A stretch of 64,000 nucleotides of DNA. Origin: Cupriavidus necator N-1. Lineage in GTDB: Bacteria; Pseudomonadota; Gammaproteobacteria; Burkholderiales; Burkholderiaceae. Both the position numbers and the translations under genes were made by a program. Shown here one piece after another: positions 54,487 to 62,867 of this stretch. Every line of letters begins with the position of its first letter. Position 1 is the first letter of the stretch. The stretch is taken from assembly GCF_000219215.1 (NCBI RefSeq), contig NC_015727.1, forward strand, positions 372,001-436,000. The letters are read 5' to 3'. The notes beneath the pieces are model-generated. The model made no database searches, was not told where the DNA came from, and saw only the letters and a program-made list of their open reading frames with translations.

Positions 54487-55728
54487 TCAGTCCAGATAGT
54501 GCTTCGGGATATCAAACTTGAAGAACCTGGCCGCGTTCAGGCCCAGGATCTTCGCGCGGCTTTCTTCCTTCAGAGTGGCGCAGGTGCGCTCGATCGATTC
54601 CGCGGAATGCGGCCAGGTTCCCTCGTGATGCGGGTAGTCGTTGGCCCACATGAAGTTGTTTTCCAGTCCATAGGCATCCGCGAGCATCAGCGCGGCACGG
54701 TCTTCGCCGACGGATGCGGCGCCATTCGCGCGGTAGTATTCACTCGGCAGGTTCTTCAGCTTCGGGCGTACCCAGAAGTGGTGGGTGCGGTAGGCCTCAT
54801 CCATGCGATCGAGCAGCCAGGGAGCCCAGCCGCCGTTCGCCTCGATGGTGGCGAAGCGAATGCCCGGGAAGCGCTCGATCACACCCGAGGCGCACAGCGC
54901 GACCACCGGCTCGATGGTCGGGCCCAGCGAATGGATGCAGAAATTGAGGATGGCGCCGCCGTTGCCCGACGCAGTACGTGGATCCTGGCCGGTCGACACA
55001 TGGAACGTGATGGCGAGGTCGGCATCCTGGATGGCTGCCCAGAGCCTGTCGTACTCCGGCAGGTTGTAGTTGGGCTGCCCCAGTTCGGGCGGCCCGAAGA
55101 CCGGCTTGTTGGGCAGCATGATAATGTCGTAACCCATCTTCGCCACGCGCTGGACTTCGGCCACCGCCATGTCGATATCCACGGTCGGGATCGCCGCGAT
55201 CGCCTTGGTGCGGTGCTTGTAAGGCGCGCACTCCTGCCACAGCCAGTCGTTCCAGACGCGCGCCTGCGCCATCAGGAATTCGGCGTCGCGCGAGGTGAAC
55301 ATCAGGAGCGCGGCGCCGTTCGGGAAAATGATTTCGCCATCCACGCCATCGAGATCGAGATTGCGATGGCGTTCCTCGATGGTCATCGGGTCGTGAATCA
55401 GGTAGGCGCCCGCCTTGGTGCGCAACTCGTCTTCACCCTCGAGCCTGGTCTCGGCCACGCGCGCGGGCGGCAACCCTTCCTGCACGATGTATTTCTTGCC
55501 ATCGCGGACTTCGAAGCGGGGAAGCCGGTCGACGAACCGCTTGTCGATTCTGTCCTTGAACAGGGTCGGAGGCGGGCTCATGTGCGAGTCCACCGTCACC
55601 ATGAAGTATTTCTTCTTGTTGCTGTTAGGGCGCGGCGAACGAGGCCAGGAATCGGAGCCTGGTGTAATGAGTCGCCATTGATTCTCCGGATTGACTTCAA
55701 TCACCGGGTCTGCCTTTTGCTCTGACAT
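54487..55728 (-). CDS. amidohydrolase-2 family protein
   Basis: A 413-aa TIM-barrel amidohydrolase. It carries VTVDSHMSPPP near residue 38 (the DSH metal motif), LDGVDGEIIFPN, TFHVSTGQDPR and late ANDYPHHEGTWPHS, which includes the acidic metal ligand. Members decarboxylate or hydrolyse aromatic and cyclic acids. I chose ATG 55728, with AGGA just upstream; the frame is open to 55833 without family sequence. It is divergent from the second indolepyruvate oxidoreductase and convergent with the RND gene. Confidence 0.87.
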   Translation of the reverse strand: MSEQKADPVIEVNPENQWRLITPGSDSWPRSPRPNSNKKKYFMVTVDSHMSPPPTLFKDRIDKRFVDRLPRFEVRDGKKYIVQEGLPPARVAETRLEGEDELRTKAGAYLIHDPMTIEERHRNLDLDGVDGEIIFPNGAALLMFTSRDAEFLMAQARVWNDWLWQECAPYKHRTKAIAAIPTVDIDMAVAEVQRVAKMGYDIIMLPNKPVFGPPELGQPNYNLPEYDRLWAAIQDADLAITFHVSTGQDPRTASGNGGAILNFCIHSLGPTIEPVVALCASGVIERFPGIRFATIEANGGWAPWLLDRMDEAYRTHHFWVRPKLKNLPSEYYRANGAASVGEDRAALMLADAYGLENNFMWANDYPHHEGTWPHSAESIERTCATLKEESRAKILGLNAARFFKFDIPKHYLD

Positions 55729-56150
55729 GGTATTCCTTTTCCCAAATGTGACGTGCCACCATGACCCGTCCTTGGGAGCCATGTTAGGCGGCGCGGCACT
55801 GGCAGATTTGTCCCCCGCTGCAAAGCGGATCATGTCCGGGGAGGCACAGTGTGGGCTTGGTCAAATACGACTGCGGGAATGGATAAATCCTGCCGCTTGA
55901 CGGGATGGCCCCGCACCTCGCCCGGCGCAGGCATGCCCCGCGCGACCCCGGATCCGGTCCAGGTGATTTCCGCGTACGTTCAAAACACTGTTCAGTAAGG
56001 GACAAGGGAAACCGGGGCAAATCCCTTATAAAGCCGATGGTGGATTTGGGCAGGGCTCGGCAACCCGGAAACTTCCGACCTTGGCCCTGTCACCAGACGC
56101 ACCGAACAAGTCACTGACCGAAGAACCAACTTCACCGGAAGCTTCCTTGT
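55729..56150. promoter_or_regulatory. 422-bp divergent promoter region
   Basis: No gene is visible between the divergent amidohydrolase and the second oxidoreductase. Direct GTTCA repeats occur around 55979-55995, and CAAATCC (56018-56024) pairs with GGATTTG (56042-56048). These are weak candidates for regulator sites. TTATAAAG near 56026 could be a -10-like element. Confidence 0.35.
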
Positions 56151-59100
56151 ATGACCAAGAGCGTCACGACGTTGAATGACAAGTACCTGCTCGAAAGCGG
56201 ACGGGTCTTTATATCATCGAATCAGGCGCTGGTGCGCCTTCCCCTGGACCAGGCGCGCCGGGATCGCGCCCAGGGGCTGGTCACCACAGGCTATATCTCC
56301 GGCTATCGCGGTTCGCCGCTCGGCGTGTACGACGCGGCCTTGTGGGGGGCGCAATCACTGCTCGATGAGCACGATGTCCGTTTCCACGCCGGGTTGAACG
56401 AAGAGCTGGCGGCAACCGCGATCCGCGGCACGCAGGAACTGTCCTGGTTCGGGAAGTCGAAATACCAGGGCGTGTTCGGCTTGTGGTACGGAAAGGGATT
56501 GGGCGCCGATCGCGCTTCCGAGTCGTTGAAACTCGGCAATCTGGAAGGTTCCGCCGCGCATGGCGGCGTGCTTGCCGTGGTGGGGGATGACCACGGCGGC
56601 AAATCCTCGGCGAGCGCCCATCAGTCCGAACATACGCTGATCGCAGGTTTCGTGCCGACGCTATATCCATCGACGATTCGCGAAATTCTGGAGTTCGGCA
56701 TTTTCGGCTGGGCGTTGTCGCGCTATAGCGGCTTGTATGTCGGCCTGAAATGCATTACCGACACGCTTGACCTGGCGGCATCCGTCGAGCTTCCGGATGC
56801 CTGTCGACAGTTTGTCATCCCGGCCGATCTGGAGCTGCCGCCGGAAGGACTTAACCTCCGGCCGAAGCTGCCGCCGCTGGTGCAGGAGGACTGGGTCCTC
56901 AACCAGCGTTTGCCCGCCGCTGCCGCCTTTGTTCGCGCCAACGGCATCGATCGCGTCATCCTGGATTCACCGCGCAGGAACCTGTCCATCGTCGCCGCCG
57001 GCAAGGCCTATCTCGATGTGCGACAGGCCTTGGCCGACCTTGGGCTGGATGAAGCGCGGTGCAGGGAGCTTGGTGTGCGCCTTTACAAACCAGGCATGAT
57101 CTGGCCGCTCGAGCGCGAGACTGCGGTAGCGTTTGCTCAGGGCAGCAAGGCGGTGCTTGTCGTCGAGGAAAAACGCCCTGTCATCGAGGACCAGCTCGCC
57201 CGCCATCTCTATGGCATCAGCGCGGATCGCCGGCCGGCGCTGGCGGGGAAGCAGGACCTGAACGGCGCCGCGCTGCTGCCGCTGAATGGCGAACTGACGG
57301 CGGCGGCGGTGCGCCGCGCGATCAAGCGGGTGCTGGACCAGATCGGCCTGACGCCGCCTGATGTCACCGCCCGCTTCGACGCATTCAACCGGATCGAGGA
57401 AAAGACAAGCGTGGCCGGCGGCGGTGTGTCACGGCCAGCATTCTATTGCTCCGGCTGTCCGCATAACACCAGTACCCGGATTCCGGACGGAAGCATTGCC
57501 ATCAGCGCGGTAGGCTGCCATGGCCTCGCCGCTTATGTCATGCCGGAAAGACGCACCATGCAGCCGATGCCCATGGGCGGCGACGGCATGCCTTGGGTAT
57601 CGGTCGGTCCGTTGGTGGATACCCCGCATGTTTTCCAGAACATCGGCGACGGAACCTATTCGCATTCCGGCATTCTGGCCATCCGCGCCGCGGTCGCCGC
57701 GAAGGCGAACATGACGTTCAAGGTTCTCTACAACGATGCGGTAGCGATGACTGGCGGGCAACCGCTCGAAGCGGCGATCGGGCCTGTCGACGTCATCAGG
57801 CAGCTCGTGGCCGAGGGCGTGTCACCGGTGATGCTGGTCACCGACGATCCCGATAAATTTTCCGGCGTGCTGCCGGCCGGCGTGAAAGTGCACCATCGGG
57901 ATCTGCTCGACAAACTGCAGCGTGAGCTGCGGGAGGTCAAGGGGGTTTCGGGCATTGTCTACGAACAGACTTGCGCGACGGAAAAACGTCGTCGGCGCAA
58001 GCGCGGGAAATTCCCAGACCCCGACAAGAGAGTGTTCATCAACCAGGACGTGTGCGAAGGCTGCGGCGACTGCTCGGTCCAGTCCAATTGCGTCAGCATC
58101 CAGCCGCTGGAAACCGAGTTCGGGCGCAAGCGGATGATTCACCAATCGACGTGCAACAAGGATTTCAGCTGTGTGAAAGGCTTTTGTCCGTCGTTCGTCA
58201 CCGTTCGCGGTGCCGGCATCGCGAGAAAGCCGGTGGTCGACGCCGACGGGTTTGAAACGCTGATCGCTGCCTTGCCTGCGCCGGCAAGGGTCTCGCAGGA
58301 TGAGGAATGCAATGTGCTGGTCGCGGGCATCGGCGGTACCGGTGTGCTGACCGTTGGGGCATTGCTGGGCATGGCGGCGCATCTCGAGGGCAAGGGTTGC
58401 ACCATCCTCGATATGACGGGGATGGCGCAGAAGGGCGGCGCGGTGACGAGCCATATCCGGATTAGCCGCAATCATGAACAGGCGCACAGTTCCCGCCTCG
58501 GGGCAGGCATGACCGACGTGATACTGGCCTGCGACATGATCGTCGCATCCGGTGCCGAGGTGATGAAGACGGTGAAACCCGGAAGGACCCGCGCGGTGGT
58601 CAACACGGATGTGGTGCCGACCGGGGAGTTTCAGACCAGGCGTGACTTCCAGATCGGCGAAGACGAGTTGCTGGAAGTCATTCGCCAGGGCATCGACGGC
58701 GGCGAGTTGCTGGCGTTCCAGGCCTCCCGGCTGGCGACAGACTTCATCGGCGACAGCATCGCGACCAATGTGCTGATGGTCGGTTACGCGGTGCAGAAGG
58801 GACTGCTCCCGCTGTCGGTCGAGTCCATCCAGGAAGCGATCCGCCTGAACGGCACCTTCGTCGAGGGCAACCTGCGCACGTTCGCGCTGGGCCGGCTGGC
58901 TGCCCACTCCCCCGACGCGTTCGCACCCCATGAGAAGGGCGGGAACGTGTCGCGCCTGGACACCATCGAGGAAATCCTGGCGAGCCGGATCGGACTGCTG
59001 ACCGATTATCAGGACGCCGCCTATGCAAAGGTGTACGAGGATTTCATGCTCGCGATCGAGGGCCGGGTGCAACAGAAGAAGCTTTCCCGTGGCGCCGTAT

Positions 59101-59645
59101 TCGTCCGGGAAGTCGCCATGACGCTGGCCCGCCTGATGGCCTACAAGGATGAGTACGAAGTGGCTCGCCTGCATAGCGACGGGAAATTCCGGGAGCGCCT
59201 GCTTACCCAGTTCTCGGGCGACATCAAGCTGACCTTCCATCTGGCACCGCCCATGCTTCCAGGCCGCGACCGCGCATCCGGGCGTCCCCGCAAGCGCGAG
59301 TTCGGCCAGTGGATCGTGCCGGCCTTCCGGGTGCTGAAATCGTTCAAGGGGCTGCGCGGCACCCTGCTGGACCCCTTCGGCTACAGCGCGGAACGCAGGA
59401 TGGAACGGGGTCTGATCCGTGAATACCGATCGCTGATCGAGACGGTGACGGACAAGCTGGGCCAGCACAACATCCAGGTTGCCATCGACCTTGCCCGCGC
59501 ACCCGCGGATATCCGTGGCTTTGGCCCGGTCAAGCAAGCCGCGTTGAAGGAATACCGCGCGCGCGAGACCGCCTTGCTTGCCGCGCTCGATGCGCCGGAG
59601 CCCGCCGGCCACGAGCAACCCATCTTTCTGATGAAGAGGCGATGA
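56151..59645 (+). CDS. second fused indolepyruvate:ferredoxin oxidoreductase
   Basis: A 1164-aa paralogue of the enzyme at 40822 with the same layout: GYRGSPLGVYD at the N-terminus, FYCSGCPHNTSTRIPDG, GDGTYSHSGILAIR, the iron-sulphur cluster region CEGCGDCSVQSNC (C635 onward) and CNKDFSCVKGFCPSF, and the gamma domain opening with AGIGGTGVLTVGALLG. It makes acyl-CoA from a 2-oxoacid with a ferredoxin as acceptor. It heads a rightward run with two hydratases and two acyl-CoA dehydrogenases, so its acyl-CoA product is probably fed into those steps. Confidence 0.92.
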   Translation: MTKSVTTLNDKYLLESGRVFISSNQALVRLPLDQARRDRAQGLVTTGYISGYRGSPLGVYDAALWGAQSLLDEHDVRFHAGLNEELAATAIRGTQELSWFGKSKYQGVFGLWYGKGLGADRASESLKLGNLEGSAAHGGVLAVVGDDHGGKSSASAHQSEHTLIAGFVPTLYPSTIREILEFGIFGWALSRYSGLYVGLKCITDTLDLAASVELPDACRQFVIPADLELPPEGLNLRPKLPPLVQEDWVLNQRLPAAAAFVRANGIDRVILDSPRRNLSIVAAGKAYLDVRQALADLGLDEARCRELGVRLYKPGMIWPLERETAVAFAQGSKAVLVVEEKRPVIEDQLARHLYGISADRRPALAGKQDLNGAALLPLNGELTAAAVRRAIKRVLDQIGLTPPDVTARFDAFNRIEEKTSVAGGGVSRPAFYCSGCPHNTSTRIPDGSIAISAVGCHGLAAYVMPERRTMQPMPMGGDGMPWVSVGPLVDTPHVFQNIGDGTYSHSGILAIRAAVAAKANMTFKVLYNDAVAMTGGQPLEAAIGPVDVIRQLVAEGVSPVMLVTDDPDKFSGVLPAGVKVHHRDLLDKLQRELREVKGVSGIVYEQTCATEKRRRRKRGKFPDPDKRVFINQDVCEGCGDCSVQSNCVSIQPLETEFGRKRMIHQSTCNKDFSCVKGFCPSFVTVRGAGIARKPVVDADGFETLIAALPAPARVSQDEECNVLVAGIGGTGVLTVGALLGMAAHLEGKGCTILDMTGMAQKGGAVTSHIRISRNHEQAHSSRLGAGMTDVILACDMIVASGAEVMKTVKPGRTRAVVNTDVVPTGEFQTRRDFQIGEDELLEVIRQGIDGGELLAFQASRLATDFIGDSIATNVLMVGYAVQKGLLPLSVESIQEAIRLNGTFVEGNLRTFALGRLAAHSPDAFAPHEKGGNVSRLDTIEEILASRIGLLTDYQDAAYAKVYEDFMLAIEGRVQQKKLSRGAVFVREVAMTLARLMAYKDEYEVARLHSDGKFRERLLTQFSGDIKLTFHLAPPMLPGRDRASGRPRKREFGQWIVPAFRVLKSFKGLRGTLLDPFGYSAERRMERGLIREYRSLIETVTDKLGQHNIQVAIDLARAPADIRGFGPVKQAALKEYRARETALLAALDAPEPAGHEQPIFLMKRR

Positions 59646-59702
59646 GTGGTGACGCGTCTTTCATCCTGACACCCATTTATCCAGCAAGGGAGACTGAATG
59701 CC

Positions 59703-60476
59703 ATGTCGAGCAAGAACCTTTCCACCCTCAGCCTTGAGATCCATGACCATATCGCGCACCTCCGCTTTACCCGTCCGGCGCTGCTGAATCGCTTCGACGA
59801 ACTCGCGCATTTGGAATTCGCCGACGTCCTCGACGATATCGGGCGTGACCCGGCGATCCGCGCACTGGTCATTTCCGCGGAGGGAAAGGTTTTCTCGGCC
59901 GGAGGGGACTTCGAGGAGATCATTCAGGCGCGCGATTCGGTGCAGGTGCGTGAGCGCATCATGCGCGATGCGAGAAGGGTGTTCCGTTCCCTGGTCACGC
60001 TGCCGGTCCCGGTGATCGCCGCGGTGCAGGGTGCGTCGGTGGGTATGGGCGCCACCGTCATGACGCTGTGCGATATCGTCGTCGCCTATGAAAACGCCAA
60101 GGTGTCCGATCCGCATGTATCGATCGGACTGGTGGCTGGCGACGGCGGCATTGTTGGCTGGTCGCAGGCGGCCGGCCTGATGCGCGCCAAGCGATTCCTG
60201 CTCACGGGAGATGCGATGAGCGCAAGGGACGCATACGAGATGGGCCTGGTCACCGACCTGGTCGAGACCCCGGAAAAAGCGCTCGAGCGTGCGCTGCAGA
60301 TTGCGCGCCGGATCGCTGACCTGCCGCGCGCAGGCGTGGAAGGCACCAAGCGAGCGTTCATGCGCCTGACCGAGCAGACCGCGCATACCGTCTTTGAAGC
60401 CGGCCTGGCCTACGAAATGGAAAGCATGACGCGCCCCGAGGTGGCGGAAATGATCGCCAGTCTGAAGAAAAAATAA
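59703..60476 (+). CDS. enoyl-CoA hydratase/isomerase family protein
   Basis: A 257-aa crotonase. Features are SAGGDFEEI near residue 65, the oxyanion segment AVQGASVGMGA, and the loop DPHVSIGLVAGDGG with LLTGDAMSARDAYEMGLV. The start ATG 59703 has AGGGAGA upstream; an ATG five bases earlier is out of frame. It lies 57 bp after the oxidoreductase. It is the intact counterpart of the truncated gene at 13506-14201. Confidence 0.88.
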   Translation: MSSKNLSTLSLEIHDHIAHLRFTRPALLNRFDELAHLEFADVLDDIGRDPAIRALVISAEGKVFSAGGDFEEIIQARDSVQVRERIMRDARRVFRSLVTLPVPVIAAVQGASVGMGATVMTLCDIVVAYENAKVSDPHVSIGLVAGDGGIVGWSQAAGLMRAKRFLLTGDAMSARDAYEMGLVTDLVETPEKALERALQIARRIADLPRAGVEGTKRAFMRLTEQTAHTVFEAGLAYEMESMTRPEVAEMIASLKKK

Positions 60477-60587
60477 TCGGGGATTGGCGTCATCGGAAGC
60501 AAGGGTCCGGACGGCAATGGCGGCACGCGCGGCCTGCGCGCGTGCCTGGGGCCGGAATCCGCTGCAGAAAGAACTGGAGACTCAGAG

Positions 60588-61349
60588 ATGTCCGAACTGG
60601 AATTTACCGTAAGCGAAGGCGTGGCCGTCATCACAATCAACCGGCCGGAAGCGAAGAATGCGATCAATGCGGCGGTTGCGCTCGCCATTGCCGATGCGAC
60701 CGACCAGATTGATCAGCGGTCCGATGTCAGTGTCGCGATCCTGACTGGCGCTGCCGGCGTCTTCAGCGCTGGCATGGATCTGAAGGCATTCCTGCGCGGC
60801 GAAAACGTCAAGCCACGCGGCCGTGGCCTGGCGGGGCTGACCAACGCCACGGTGCGCAAGCCGCTGATCGCGGCGGTGGAGGGATATGCATTGGCCGGCG
60901 GCTTTGAATTGGCGCTGGCCTGCGATCTGATCGTTGCCGCGGAAACCGCAAAGTTCGGCCTGCCCGAAGTCAGGCGCGGCCTGGTCGCCAATGCGGGCGG
61001 GCTGGTCCGGCTGCCGCGGCAACTGCCTTACCGGATCGCGATGGAACTGGTACTGACGGGCGCGATGGTGTCCGCACGGGAGCTCCATGCGCATGGCCTC
61101 ATCAATCGCGTCGCGCCGGAGGGGCAGGCGCTCGATGCGGCCCTCGATCTGGCCCGCACCATCGCCGCCAATGGTCCGATGGCCACCATGGTGAGCAAGC
61201 AGGTGATGAAGGAATCCCAGGATTGGGCGAGCACCGAATTGTTCGAGCGGCAGGACGCTTACACCATGCCGGTGTTCCGATCGAATGACGCACGCGAGGG
61301 TGCCCTTGCCTTCGCCGAGAAGCGCAAGCCGGTCTGGGCGGGCAACTGA
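60588..61349 (+). CDS. enoyl-CoA hydratase/isomerase family protein
   Basis: A 253-aa crotonase of the hydratase type. It has VFSAGMDLKAFL near residue 60, the oxyanion segment AVEGYALAGGFELALACD, and the active-site GLPEVRRGLVANAGG with a glutamate. It ends FAEKRKPVWAGN. GGAG precedes the ATG. It is different from the neighbour at 59703 and probably acts on another chain length or isomer. Confidence 0.9.
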   Translation: MSELEFTVSEGVAVITINRPEAKNAINAAVALAIADATDQIDQRSDVSVAILTGAAGVFSAGMDLKAFLRGENVKPRGRGLAGLTNATVRKPLIAAVEGYALAGGFELALACDLIVAAETAKFGLPEVRRGLVANAGGLVRLPRQLPYRIAMELVLTGAMVSARELHAHGLINRVAPEGQALDAALDLARTIAANGPMATMVSKQVMKESQDWASTELFERQDAYTMPVFRSNDAREGALAFAEKRKPVWAGN

Positions 61350-61533
61350 CCCGGCACGGGCGGGAAGGATCGCCGGGCGGGTCGGGCGCACAGCACATCG
61401 ATAGCCAGCCGCGCTTCCGGCAAAGATCCCGGCAACGACCCGGCTCAAGCGCCGGCGGAACGGAAGGAGAGGCAGCCCCGGCGGTTCTCCTTGCCGATGT
61501 CCCCGACGATTTCCCCAACCTTGAAAGGCGACT

Positions 61534-62696
61534 ATGTCTGCAATTCACGTAGATCCACCGGGCTTCATGGCTACCGAGGAGCTCGCCTGCTCGAGACCAT
61601 GGCAGGACGCTTCCTCGACCGCCATGCGAGCGCGGCCGATGTCGAGCGCTGGCGCACCAATGGCTCCGTGGACAGGGAGTTATGGAACAAGGCCGGCGAG
61701 GCCGGCCTGCTCGGCATCAGCATTCCGGAAGAATACGGCGGCGGTGGCGGCGACTTCCGGCATGAGATCGTGCTCATGGAACAGCTCGGTCTGCGTGGGG
61801 TCCAGGGATTCGCGCTTCCCTTGCACAATGCGGTTGTCGCACCCTACCTGGTCAGTTACGGGTTGGAAGCGCAAAAGCGCAAGTGGCTGCCCAAGGTTGT
61901 CACCGGCGAGACGGGTGCTGGCGGTCGCGATGTCCGAGCCCGCGGCCGGATCGGACCTGCAGGGCATGCGCACGACGGCCCGGCGCGACGGCGATCACTA
62001 CGTGATCAACGGCCAGAAGACGTTCATTACCAACGGGTTGCATGCGACGCTGGTGATCGTCGCCGCGAAGACAGGCCAGGACGAAGGCGCGAAGGGCATC
62101 TCCCTGTTCGCGGTGGAAGCCGACAAGGTCGAGGGATTCGACCGTGGGCGCCTGCTGCACAAGCTGGGACAGGAAGGGCGCGACACCACCGAGCTGTTCT
62201 TCCACGACATGCGGGTTCCGGCGGAAAACCTGCTGGGCGGCGTCGAAGGCCGGGGCTTTCAGCAACTGATGGAAAAGCTGCCGCAGGAGCGCATGGTGAT
62301 TGCGTGGCAGAGTATGGCCTCCATAGAGCGAGCGCTTGAGGCAACCATCGATTACGCCAAGGAGCGCCAGGCGTTCGGCAAGCGCGTCATCGACTTCCAG
62401 AACACGCAGTTCAAGCTGGCGGAATGCAAGACCCAGGCGAAATCGCCAAAGTCTTCCTGCACTACTGCACGGAACGCCTGCTACAGCGCTCCCTGGACAA
62501 CGCCACCGCGTCAATGGCGAAATACTGGCTCAGCGAGATCTGCTGCCAGATCGTCGACGAATGCCTGCAGCTGCATAGCGGCTACGGATATATGCTCGAA
62601 TATCCGATCGCACAGATGTTCAAGGATACGCGCGTCAACCGGATCTACGGCGGCACGAACGAAATCATGAAGCTGTTGATCGCGCGCAGCCTGTAA
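61534..62696 (+). pseudogene. acyl-CoA dehydrogenase disrupted by three single-base indels
   Basis: A complete acyl-CoA dehydrogenase can be read only by changing frame three times. It starts MSAIHVDPPGFMATEEL at 61534, continues LLETMAGRFLDRHA after a missing base near 61586, continues VLAVAMSEPAAGSD after an extra G in a G-run near 61912-61914, and continues EIAKVFLHYCTERL after a missing base near 62437. The last part has IYGGTNEIMKLLIARSL ending at TAA 62696. Every segment keeps family sequence with no internal stop. Either the gene is newly dead or the sequence has errors here. An intact acyl-CoA dehydrogenase follows at 62868. Confidence 0.8.
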
Positions 62697-62867
62697 CGCC
62701 GTTGGAGCCACTGCGCCGAAGCCTTCCAGGCCAGAACAATGCACCATCATCAAAATTCGGTTGCGGGCGTGGGCACGACACCGCGTTGGATTTTTGTCAT
62801 TCTCTGAGGCCAGGGGGCACGCGGCGAAATGCCGCGAAGCTCAACATCAATCCTTGGAAGATCAATC

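Noticed and set aside
57822..59618. A 598-codon open frame antisense to the second oxidoreductase
   Set aside because: Same reason: a shadow of a strongly biased GC-rich gene with no recognisable protein.
61534..62696. Programmed frameshifting in the broken acyl-CoA dehydrogenase
   Set aside because: Three separate shifts would be needed, and no slippery site or downstream structure is evident; decay or sequence error is simpler.
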